Positions 19,150 to 54,335 of a stretch of 64,000 nt of DNA are shown piece by piece; position 1 is the stretch's first letter; the number at the start of each line of letters is the position of its first letter. A model generated the notes under the pieces. That model made no database searches. It worked only from the letters and a program-made list of their open reading frames with translations, and was not told the DNA's origin. Origin of the DNA: Corticium candelabrum (lineage: Eukaryota > Porifera > Homoscleromorpha > Homosclerophorida > Plakinidae); contig NC_085089.1 in assembly GCF_963422355.1 (NCBI RefSeq), forward strand, positions 555,001 through 619,000, written 5' to 3'. Both the position numbers and the translations under genes were made by a program.

Positions 19150-19942
19150 CTATACTCTATCTTGCTATGCAGGGACATCGGAAGGTTATCGGCCGCACGG
19201 CCATGGCCGCACACGTACCACGTATCAAAAAATGGTTTGCCGGTTAGGTAAGTAATTAACTAGGTTGGTAGCTTGTAACACAGCTGCCAGGTCTGCGTTT
19301 GTTCGTTCAGTCATGTTCCCTGACCTTGACTACTGCGCACCGGTGTGGAGCATCGGGACAAACGCTGTTGCTGACTGCCTCTCTCGACTTGAAAAGTGGA
19401 CAGTTCGTGCTTTAGCTGGTCTCTCTTTTCGTGAACCAACGGGGAACCTAACTCTCCTCTACTCTCGACACAACCTCTTGCCTATACAGGTGCGTCATGG
19501 CATTCAATTGGTCAGTGTTGTTCATCGCTATCTTTACGGATCAGCCCCTAAAGATGTGAGCGTGCGCTTCAACTCTGCTAACGCCTCTAACCGAGTGATT
19601 ACGAGACTTACAAGATCAGGACTAATAATTTCAGCAGCCAGAGCTTCAGCTCTCCAAAGGACCTCGTTCTACCGTGGGCAGATACTCTGGAACTCACTGC
19701 CGGCCCAAATTCGATCGATGTCAAAAATATCTCTAGCTAAATCTCTGCTAGAAGAACAGCTTCTACGGACATTGTCGCTGTAGAAATTGTATTGTCTATT
19801 TATTGTAAATATCTATGTCTGGGGGAGTTGTTTTGGGGAGTTGGTTTTTACATTTTTACATTTGCACGGTGCCTGGAAGACCGACTCTAGTAGTTGAAGA
19901 CTAGTCCGTGGATAAATAAAGCTTCATCATCATCATCAATTA
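19150..19942 (+). mobile_element. 5'-truncated jockey/CR1-type LINE fragment with (ATC)n tail
   Basis: The open frame 19265-19783 encodes the region after the reverse transcriptase catalytic core of jockey/CR1-like elements. It reads MFPDLDYCAPVWS, then LQRTSFYRGQILWNSLP and IRSMSKISLAKSLLEEQL, ending at a TAG. The sequence finishes with AATAAAGCTTCATCATCATC, a polyadenylation-like signal followed by a short trinucleotide tail. The palm motifs are absent, so the copy is dead. The left boundary is approximate. Confidence 0.8.
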
Positions 19943-20328
19943 GTCTATGTTTTAGCACATCGTGCTGCGTACCAAATGTTCGCGGTCATGAAGTTGCTCG
20001 ATATTTAGAGGTTTCTGTTTGCAGAGTCATAGGTGTTAGTGAAAAGCTAGTTATGCAATATCGTTAGCGTGCGTTAGCTTTGTAGTACTACACTTTCCAC
20101 GTGTACTAAACATCGGAAGTGAGCAGGAAATAGGCCGGACTTCGCAAATTTATGCGCCTGCCTAGCTACAAGAGTAACTAATGAGCGCTGTAAATGAGCA
20201 CAGTACAAGTAGCGGTATGAATCAAAATATTATAATATCTAATTAGCTTTAATACAAAGCAGAAAGATAACAAAAACTAAATTTTACCATGGCCTTCGTG
20301 CGCAGGCGCGGAGTTTTCGTATCGCATC

Positions 20329-26966
<6,638 letters not shown>

Positions 26967-27308
26967 CTTGTTAGGTTTGTGTGACAAAAATGACATCATT
27001 TTCATTTACAAGTTGCTCAATCTAGAAGTATGTGAGAATAGTTTCAAACAGTCAGGTGGGCCGTTTATGATTGTTTGCTGCTGTTCATAGTGGCAGTTAC
27101 TTGCTGTATGTGGTTGTGCCTTGAGATGAGATGGAAAAAGTAGACTGCAAGCATGGTGTGTGTTGAGTTTTTAGTCTCTTCGTGTTTTTCGTGAACGGGT
27201 AACACATGATTGGTGTAGACATGTGTTTTTATGTAGCAGCAATGACACATCTCAGTACAATTGGCTATAATGCAGATGCACGAGCTCAATCACTCAGTCA
27301 TGCTGCTG

Positions 27309-27375
<67 letters not shown>

Positions 27376-27595
27376 AATTTATTCGTTTTGCTAATTTTAA
27401 GAAGTTGTGATCAATTCACACCAGTCATCAAAATCATCGAAATGTGTTCTTAATCATGCTGCATGTCAACGTTGTTTCTAGCTGTTTTACGCCTCACACG
27501 CACACAATGACAAAATTAGTTGTGCTACAGAATGTAGGGTGTGGCTTAGCAAAAGAGCATTCGATTGATACCAATATCGGCTGGTATGGAGGGCA
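26967..27595. other. Gene B 3' flank with (CA)n
   Basis: Contains a (CA)n run at 27311-27373 and no recognisable gene. It ends at the left target duplication (27587-27595) of the next transposon. Confidence 0.6.
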
Positions 27596-28843
27596 TAGCC
27601 TCGGAGCCAGACCGCTTTTGCACGTGAGGGGGCGGGAAAGGCAAGTGAGAGGGCGGGGAGAAAAAAAGCGGTCTGGGGACTCCGCTATTGTAAGTGAGTT
27701 CGGAAGTAGGCGTAACGACTTAACTCGTTATTACGCTAAACAAGTCTCACAGTTATTAGCTATTAACAATCTACTTACAGTGGTGAGAACCAGTTGTTGT
27801 TTACTAATATCGCGATTCATCATGTCGTCTACGGCAAGCAGTCTGCTTACGCCCAGGAAGTCTGTATCTTCACAAGTGCAGAATTTGCGACAGTAAGTTT
27901 ACGTCAGGGCGCGAAAAACACAACTTGTTTGGGACCAAGCAGGAATTCCACATCACCGATTGCAACTAGACGACTACAAAACGCAAAGAAAAGACAGGAT
28001 TTTGCCTTACCACTGAACTACTGTGTGAGCTTCGTCCACTACCACGGCCACGAACCGCTCTCTCGACTCATTTGCTTGTAAGGCACATCGCCACTCGCGT
28101 GAGCCGCGGCCGACAAGCACTTCGGGGCTTCCATAGACATAGGGGAATTTCCCTACCTTCATAGCAGCATCTGACGAATCCGACTCACCAGCAAAGGCAG
28201 CTGTAAATCTTTTGCGCTTAAAATAGCGACCTGATCTCTCATCAGCGACTTCAATGAGTCACCAATAGCACCACAGGATCCACGGGATATTGCCAGAAGC
28301 CATTGGCTGCAATGCTAGTCGGGCACAAACGTGTGGGAGAAGACGAAAAATTAGCGACTTTCCAAAGCCCGTAGGAAAGCACGCGAAGACGTCCCGTCCC
28401 GTCTACGGACAAGGAGGCGAAGAGATAGCATCTGCAGTGGCTTCAAATTCTGCACGCCGAACAGAGTCAAAACGCTGGACATGGCAGTTGCAATGGCTTC
28501 ATCGTCAGGCATTGCTCCGAAGTCATCCGTAACTACCAGTCAACAAGGACGTTCGTACACTCACACACTAACACCTTAGCAAGCTGTAATTGCGATCACT
28601 TACCTCATAACCTATTGCACCTGCATACGCAATAGCGTGTCGTGCTGAGTTGCTAGTAGCATTCTCATCACCGATTGGCCGCCTTCCTGAAGGCGTGGGT
28701 TTTGATTGGCGCGGTTGCAATTGAGCGAACAAGAACCCTCCTCTTTCGAACTAGGTTTGATCGGCGTAGTCCCCAGACCACTTTTTTCTCCCCGCCCTCT
28801 CACCCGCCCTCTCACGTGCAAAAGCGGTCTGGTTCCGAGGCTA
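27596..28843. mobile_element. Mutator-like DNA transposon, 1,248 bp, ~105-bp TIRs and 9-bp TSD
   Basis: The left end reads TAGCCTCGGAGCCAGACCGC; the right end is its inverted copy with a few differences, and similarity runs for roughly 105 bp. TGGAGGGCA flanks both sides (27587-27595 and 28844-28852). The outer TAGCCTCG and the subterminal CCAGACC are shared with the 8920-9576 element, so the two probably belong to one superfamily. The interior carries a broken RecQ-like helicase on the - strand and no recognised transposase. Confidence 0.85.
28025..28530 (-). pseudogene. Broken RecQ-like DNA helicase, N-terminal half
   Basis: Reading the - strand, one finds LFGVQNLKPLQ (Q-motif-like region), then after a frame change DVFACFPTGFGKSLIF (Walker A, about 28350-28380), SLKSLMRDQV, KVGKFPYVYGSPEVLVGRG, and AVVVDEAHTVVQW (DEAH box at about 28027-28038). 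The order and spacing follow RecQ-family ATPases. At least two frame changes and several stops break it, and the second RecA lobe is missing. It lies wholly between the inverted repeats of the surrounding transposon. Confidence 0.8.
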
Positions 28844-29040
28844 TGGAGGGCACCGCTGTCCAATAGCTGCATTCCACGGTTCACTAATTATGGTGCGCAC
28901 AATAGTTTCCACCGTCTTATGTGTGGGCTGGCACCGCAGGTCTATGCGGTACTTGGTACCATCACGTGAGATGATCGATGTGGTGGTGTAGATTACCTGC
29001 GTCGTGTTGTGGTGTCGTGAGCTGTGTGCGTTACAACGAG

Positions 29041-29152
29041 ATGTCTAGGTTGAAAATGAGCTGGGAAATCTCTAGACAAGGTGGCAGGTTATATGTAGTT
29101 TAAGTATTAATTGTTTAATTTTATATACGTTTAACTAAACACACAGACACCA

Positions 29153-29207
<55 letters not shown>

Positions 29208-32200
29208 TAAAGCAACAATGATTATTTAAGCCTAATTCTAGCTGCTAAACAACACAAATTTGTTGTAGGGTTCATACTGTTACTGTGGTTGATGTCACTG
29301 CAGGGACAAGTCATGTCATCAGGCAAGTGATGATCAAGAGATACAGACTAGTTCAGCATGCAGCTGTCATTGTGTATTATAGGTTGTCCATCTAAATGGT
29401 TTGAATACAATGACTATTGCTATCAAATCAGAGGCGTTAATGTTGCTCGATCTAAGAGTTGGACAACAGCTCGACACGATTGCCGATCTGGAATTCCAAC
29501 TTCGTATCTTGCAAGCATCCATCGACAGACAGAGCAGTTCTTTGTCTCAAGTTTTCTCAAAGGCAATGCCTCTAACGTTGCTTCGTTGTACATTGGTTTG
29601 AATTCTCGGCAAACGGAAGGCGGTTATCAATGGAGTGACAATAGTGCTGTCTCGTACACTCACTGGAAGCCTGGATTTGTGACTGATCAAGGAAAAGACT
29701 GCATAGCAATTGAAACAGCTACAGGCTATTGGGTGGACCGTGCGTGTGATGATTCTACTGGTTACATCTGTAAAATGAGAAATCGTAAGATGCGGACAGT
29801 TGCAACGTAGCGTCGTGTATTTTAATGGTGCAAATGTTGTTTATTTGTATAGCAACTCGAGGTAAAATTCCTTCGCAACAACCTCCAACACTCTGTAAGT
29901 TATATGTTACATCTATTCGAGTACGTTTAGAGCTGGTAGGTTACTGTCACCATTTCTTGTCATAGCATTTGTCTTTTTTTGTGAGCCTGGCTGGCATCAG
30001 TATGGTTTTAATTGCTATCAATACAAAACAGGGTTGTCAACATATCACATTGCCGAGCAGGACTGTGTCAACAGTCAGGGTAGTCTTGCTGTTGTTCACA
30101 GCGTCTACGAGCAAGCTTTTCTGTTTACGTTAGTGCCAAGAGGAGTTCACATTTGGATTGGTTTAAATGATGAGAGCAACGAGGGAGAGTATGTGTGGTC
30201 GGATACAAGTGACGTCGAGTAAGTCTTTCTAGTTGTCACTTGTTTTTGACGTAGTAACGTGTAACTATTAGATATACAAATTGGGGGTATGGCGAGCCAA
30301 ACAGTAAATCAGATCATGAAGACTGTATAGTGATGAACACAACAACTAGTCATTGGAGTGATGTTGCATGTGACGAAAAGAACTCATATTTGTGCCAGAA
30401 AGTTGCAGGTAAGTTACAGCGTCATACGTGTGTTGGATTCACAGTGATTGCTGATCGTCTTATTGTAGGTTCCACGTCTCGCCCTGGAATCGGTGAGTGC
30501 ATGACATTAAAACGTGTCGTATGGTCTGATGATTGTAACTTTGCCAGACTCCACGTGCATGCCTGGCTGGGTCTCGTTTAATGGTCACTGCTATCTATTG
30601 GATAATGCCACATACAGTAACTACACCGAAGCCGAATTGTACTGTCAGAAACATCATGCTCATCTGGCTCATGTCAACAATATGCTTGAAAATGCATTTC
30701 TTGTGGCTCAGTTTCCTCTTGCTGGTGGAAGCAAGCAACATCGGATGTGGATTGGGCTAAATGATATGCAGAGCGAAGGTCTTTATGAATGGACAGACAT
30801 GTGGCCAGTCACATTTACATCATGGCGGCTTAACCAGCCAGACGATGCTCGTCATTCTGAAGATTGTGTTGAATTGTATGTCCAGCCTTCTGATCGATTG
30901 TCAAGTGGTGTTTGGAATGATCGTTTATGTGGATCTAAGCAGGGATTTATTTGTGAGACACGGCCAGGTTGCTCGCAATCAGTCTTACTTGCTTACCGAA
31001 ATCTTTTAAGTAATTATTTATACTCTAGATACAGCAACACCAACAAAGTCACCAATCTCTACAGCTGCTAGTAAGAAACAGCTTTACATTGTAATTATTA
31101 ATTGCATGATTAGTGATTGATCTCTGTGTTAGTTCGTACGTTTGAGTATAATATTACTATGATTCTTTTCTATTTACAGTCATTTGTGCAAAATATGAAA
31201 GTCTTTTCATTTAATTTATCTGTAGTTAACAAGAGTTATAAATTGCGTTTAATCAAGGAGTTGAAATATGCAAGCAAACGTATTACAATTAATGTGTTAT
31301 GTTGTAATGTTAACTGGTGTGATTAGTAGTTGACATATGTGTACTGCTTTTGGTTTTAGCTTCTTTGCAATGCTCTAGTGGATGGATAAAATGGAACAAT
31401 TACTGCTATAAGTTTGACAATCCAATTCGTCTCACGTGGACGGATGCTCGTGAACGCTGTTTGCAATCTGGTGCCGATTTGGTAAGTTTACACGGTCTGG
31501 ATGAAGTGTCATTTGTTGTACAGCAAGCTCAGGCGGTAAAGTGGACTCATTCTGTCTGGACTGGACTGAACGATCGTAATGTCAACGGAGGTTATGTTTG
31601 GTCTGATGGCTCACCGGTGTCTTTTACACACTGGAGCCGAGGACAACCAAACGATTGGTTTGGCCAACAGGATTGCATCGAGATGCTGACGAATCGTGCT
31701 ACTGCCAACTGGAATGACTTGGCTTGCAGTCGAGTGCGCAACTTTGTATGCAAGATAAGTGTTTTCTTGAGTCCAATTGCAAGCAACCCCACACTGCCAT
31801 CATACTGTATGTCAAGATTTGCATTCAATTGGTAGAATGTACTTGAATATACTTGTATGTCTTTAGATAATTTCAGTTGTCCTACTGGTTGGACTGGGTA
31901 TGGTCTTTACTGTTATGCATTTTATGGTAAAGACAGTGGAGACAGGAAAACATGGCTTGAGGCTTTACAATTTTGTCAAAAGCAAGAGAACACGGATCTG
32001 ACAAGCATTACATCTCTAGAAGAGCAGGAATATATTGGAAATTACTTACTGAGTCTTAATGACTCGGACTTTACATCTGAAATGTGGATTGGATTGTCGG
32101 ATGTTTTCAAGGAGGGAACGTTTCAGTGGGTTGATGATACGGCAACCATGTCATTTACTAATTGGGGTCCTGGCCAACCTAACAACAGAGGAAGTCAGGA

Positions 32201-34720
32201 TTGTGCGCTGTTGGTAAATGGTCAGTTTTGGGATGATGCTCAATGCAGTGAGCTGCATTCCTTTATTTGTAGACGACTTAGACGTATGTCTTACAAAACT
32301 TGACAATTTAGTGTACATGTTTTGTATCACAATACTGTGTTTCTAGCTGGTGCTACAGCTCCATCCTTTTCACTTCCCAAGCCCATTACACATGGTCTGT
32401 GAGTGAGTGGTGGCGTGCAAATGTGTAATGTATGTAAAAATGCTATTGTGTGCAGGCTACTGTCCTAGCTCTGGGAACTGGGTGGGCATAGGAGGATACT
32501 GCTACCTTGCTCATGTTACAAGTCTTAATTGGATAGAAGCAGAGAAATATTGCGTTAGTCAAGGAGCTCATCTTCTTAGTATTATGAGTAGTGGTGAAGC
32601 TACCAGTGTTGTAAACGGTGTCATCAATCTAATCAAAGGGATGGAACATAATGTGTGGATTGGATTGAATGATCGTCAGAACGAGCACTCGTTTGTGTGG
32701 ACCGATGGCTTGCCAGTGTTGATCACATCATGGCAGCAATACCAGCCAAATGATTATGGTGGAGAACAGAACTGTGTTTATCTCAATACAAACGGTAACA
32801 GATGGAATGACCAACACTGCACTGCCAAGTACCCATCAGTTTGCAAGAGAAGCAAGAGTAAGGCCACTCACCACTTTTTTTGTTGAATCAATTATAACTG
32901 TTCGTACTTGTTGTGCTATTTATCCAGTTCCATATCCAACGTCTTCTCTTCCCACTAGTGTTTCTCCAAAAGGTTAACGCATATCTTTCTCATTGATTTC
33001 TGTTGTATGGCATAATGTTTTGTTTGTATAGTGAATTATGTTGTGTGTGATACGACTTACAATCAGTGTGATCGCTGTAAACTCGTTTTGTGCCCTCATG
33101 ACTGTAGTTACGATGCAAACTATTTGGTATGGGGTTGGCAAGTTTACACAGATGACTCCAGCATTTGTCGAGCTGCCATTCAATCAGGATTGCTGGATAA
33201 TGATGGTATTCAATACTGTAAACTCTAGACGTCGCCTGATATTTGAATTGCTGATTTTCTGTGTTTGTTGTGTCATATCAGGTGGTCTAGTAAATGTCTT
33301 CAGTGTCGGTTCTCGTGACGTTTTTGTTGGCTACACTAATAACGGTGTTATGTCGAGTCCACATGGAACATCTGATGGATTTACATTTAAGTTTAATTCA
33401 CTACGTATGATAGATGGATTGTTGATCTCCTCACTCAATTATTTTGCAATACTTTGCTCTTTGTTGTGTAGCTCCTTGTGGTTTGAGTTGGATCCAACAT
33501 AATCATTTTTGTTATCAGATTGTGCCGAGTGTGGACAATGGTGCGACTGCTGTGTCATGGCAAGAGGCAGAACAGAGATGTCAGAACGTAGACGCTCATT
33601 TGGTTGTCATCGATTCAGAGAGAGAACGTTCATTTCTGCAGTCACAACTACCGAATGGTGTCGATCAGTTGTGGATTGGACTGAATGATATCAACGAGGA
33701 AGGCAATTATGTTTGGGTTGATGGATTACCATTGAATTATCATTTCTGGGCTCAAGGGCAACCACGAGACGTTAGTAATTCTCAGAACTGTGCAGAAATG
33801 AATGGGAACAGTGGTGATGAGCCTGCAGCATGGCATGTTACCTATTGTAATTCACGACGAGGATATATTTGTCAAAAGTTGCTCGGTAAGATGACACACT
33901 GTTGCTGCTTAAGTTACATTCGTGCATCTCGTTTATTTACAGTTGATACGCCTGTGTCACACACTGGACCCGGTTCTATGACTACACTTGCTCCTTGCCC
34001 CAATGGCACGATGACGTTTGGATCCTCTTGTTACGTCATCACACCAAGTTGCAGAGACTTAAATTGTACGTTGGACTGGAATTCAGCTCGGGCTGCTTGC
34101 AGAGCAGCGTATAATGTTTCTGATCTTTTAAGTATTCATTCATTGGCTGAGCTACAATTTGTGCGCCGCTGGGCGCATCATTCAACGTACAAGCAGATGT
34201 GGATAGGGCTCAACGATGCAGAAGTTGAAGGACGTTACGTGTGGTCTGACAACTCAACGACGAACAACACAGAATTGTATTGGCAAAGTAACGAACCCGA
34301 CGACAAGCACCATTCGCTCAATTGTGTAGCATTGAATACCGCAGACGGAATGTTTTCGGATGAGAACTGTCACAGTCCGCTTCCATATGCTTGCAAATTT
34401 GCACGACATGCAGTGTCAGGTGCATGTCACCTTGTAACGTTTTCTCATCTAAGATATTGAACGTTAATTGTTCTTTCTAATTTCTAGCAGCCCACAAGGG
34501 GACGACTGTGAGTGAAAGTGTTGGTCTCTCTGCTGGTGTCATTGCAGCTATTGCCATCGCTGTTGTTTTTCTGGTTGCAGTCGTCTGTGTTGCTAGCATT
34601 TGCTTTGTATACCGACGTCGTCGAAAATCGCTTTCATCCTACACTCAACTGAGAGATGAATCTTCCACGTGTAACGCCAGCACGGACGATGAAGACGATT
34701 CCCCCATTCGATTGGATTAA
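29041..34720 (+). CDS. Receptor C: 8 C-type lectin domains + LCCL, single-pass membrane protein
   Basis: The signal peptide is built from 29041-29080 (MSRLKMSWEISRQ) and about 29270-29321 (FILLLWLMSLQ). The second donor is GC (GCAAGT), and phases match the other paralogs. CTLD exons: 1, 29383-29784; 2, 29966-30218 plus 30272-30408; 3, 30548-30967; 4, 31360-31806; 5, 31867-32283; 6, 32456-32857; 7, 33472-33885; 8, 33943-34419. LCCL is split between 33032-33205 and 33282-33404 (motif YTDDSSICRAA). The last exon 34488-34720 has the helix (GVIAAIAIAVVFLVAVVCV), RRRR and a tail with YTQL and STDDEDDS. Loop tripeptides: none in CTLD1, EPN in 2, QPD in 3, QPN in 4-6, QPR in 7, EPD in 8. The CTLD4 exon reads straight into its linker, so one intron present in the other paralogs seems lost. 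The exact start is less certain than in D. Confidence 0.87.
29152..29207. repeat. (CT)n-(CA)n microsatellite
   Basis: Short CT run followed by a CA run in the first intron of gene C. Confidence 0.9.
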
Positions 34721-35503
34721 AATTGTTTATTGAAAGATATTCGTTCGATCATGCTCTATAGCTCATTTGTCAATATTTTATACAGGCGTGTGTGATATGA
34801 TAGTGTTGGTTCACGTGAGCTCTCTTCCAAACACGACTGGAGGAATATTTGCTTGTGTCAAGTTTGTCAGTGTGTTTTGCGTTGCGTCGCCACGTGTTAA
34901 TTAGTAGTGTCGATCGTCTATGTTGTTTCAGTCCTAGAAATCGCTGCTGCGTTTTCAAATTTGTGGTGTGTGTGTGCGTGCGTGCAATTTAACGACGACA
35001 GCAGATCGACGTACGCGTCACACGACTCATTTATCGAAACATGTGCAAACCACATTGGTTTGTGTATCAGAGCAGCGGGAAAAAAAAGAAGTTCACTGGA
35101 GACTCTTACATGTCTATCAATTAGAAACTAATACGTATTGTGGTGGAAACATACAGCCACGTGACTTTTGGCTGATACTTTGAACTGCATAAATTCGTAA
35201 GACGTAGATATATAATAATAGTAGATATTGAAAACATGAAATTAGATGTTGTACACTAAAAATAGCTCTAGACAACGGAATTTTAGTTTCGTGAGGCTGC
35301 GCATGCTAGACATCACACTGTAGAACTCTGGACCTACTGTGTGCTCACGTAGACTTGTGACCAGTCTCGCCGCGCTTTCGCCATTCGCAGATGTCAATGC
35401 GGTGAGATTAAACATACGGGAATAACGAAGGCGTGGCTCACGAGTCTGTGCTCGCGGTTTATACCAGCGGTCTCGGCGGGCTAAACTCAGCGACTATATA
35501 TAG
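34721..35503. other. Spacer between genes C and D
   Basis: Carries the 3' flank of C and the presumed promoter of D. A TATATATA run ends just before the D start codon (about 35494-35502), too close to serve as a conventional TATA box for that ATG. No gene seen. Confidence 0.5.
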
Positions 35504-43174
<7,671 letters not shown>

Positions 43175-43660
43175 TGAATCAGCAAGGCTGACACACTCTA
43201 CGGGCTGTAGTTTTGTTAATGTCATGTTTGCATTATATTTGGATCACATGTGACTTTTATGTACCATTGCCGTGACATTCAAACGAATGGTGCCCCTTTT
43301 AATGCCGTATATACTACTTACTATAGTTACTACAATATACGAAAAGAAATGGACGTACAAATCCCATCACTAGTTTGTCGCAAACGTGGCAGAACTATTA
43401 TATTCTCAAACCGGTCTCACGTATTCATATGTTCATCCAATGATGGCAGAGTTCAGTTATAAGGATAGTTGACTTATTAGAACAATGCCAAGCACAACTT
43501 AATACCTACTATTGTGTATATAATGGAAATAGAACAGTAATAATGGGTATCGCAGCTAGCTAGGTCCTAGTGCCAAATTTGCCATAGAAACCTACGAAAA
43601 GCTTCAAATTTTACATTACTATCATCTATCATCACACACTTGCTCCTCCCAAATCTCCAG
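43175..43660. other. Convergent 3' spacer between gene D and CEBPZ
   Basis: The 3' ends of a + strand and a - strand gene face each other over 486 bp. No gene or element recognised. Confidence 0.6.
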
Positions 43661-53596
<9,936 letters not shown>

Positions 53597-54335
53597 GACG
53601 TCCCGGATAACTCGTGACGTGAGTAGTCATGCATGATCGGTTGACTCGCAGGAACTTCCGATGGTCATCAATCAATGAAGAAATGAAGTAGACGTTGCGA
53701 CACGGTCATGGTAACAAATTTATAATTTTGATCGGCTAATACTAGATACGTGCTCTCTAGAGATTCAATGCCATTGACTCTAGCTAGACAAATCAATATT
53801 TAATTAATCGTTATACTCAAAACAAGCATTACGGCAGTCTTCGCTGGCAGAGGTTTATTCGAAAAGCGGTCGAGCTTGGCCTGCATGATTAGTTTAATTT
53901 TTTTCTACTGGATCATGCAATTAATTAATTATTAATTATATGGAACTAACAGAGATCTTTAGACGAAAGCATGATTAATTAAAGGATAGGTACATGTACA
54001 GTCGCTCTTTCACACGTGACCGTTGAAATGTGTGACATTCAAAAATTGTTATCAAATGTAATACACATGTCATCATGTTAAAGTTTAATCAAACATGTTT
54101 CAAATGTTCTTTGAGTAAAAGAATGCTGTCCAACAGAAACAACTAGCATAATTAAATAAACTGCTTTTCGTATTTGCAAGATAGAGTATTATTATTAGTA
54201 CGTAGTAGTATTTCTCTAGTCTTATCGACTGCACAATAGCGTATTTGATAACAATCAAAAAACGAATATAAAACGAAACGTAACATCAACATAGAGATAA
54301 TGCAGCAACTGGCCCACGCGGTCTGTTTGAAGTGG
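53597..54335. other. Spacer between CEBPZ start and CILP-like 3' end
   Basis: Should contain the CEBPZ promoter, on the right of its ATG, and the 3' untranslated region of the CILP-like gene. AT-rich with TTAATTAATTA runs. No defined promoter motif can be supported. Confidence 0.5.

Noticed and set aside
27444..27896. Open frame ending in SSTASSLLTPRKSVSSQVQ followed by a good donor
   Set aside because: It could be a first exon of a transposon gene, but it has no recognisable domain, no identified second exon, and crosses the left transposon border.
35494..35502. TATATATA as the TATA box of receptor D
   Set aside because: It ends directly before the chosen ATG, so a start site 25-30 bases downstream would exclude that ATG. 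The signal peptide supports the ATG more strongly than the motif supports a promoter.
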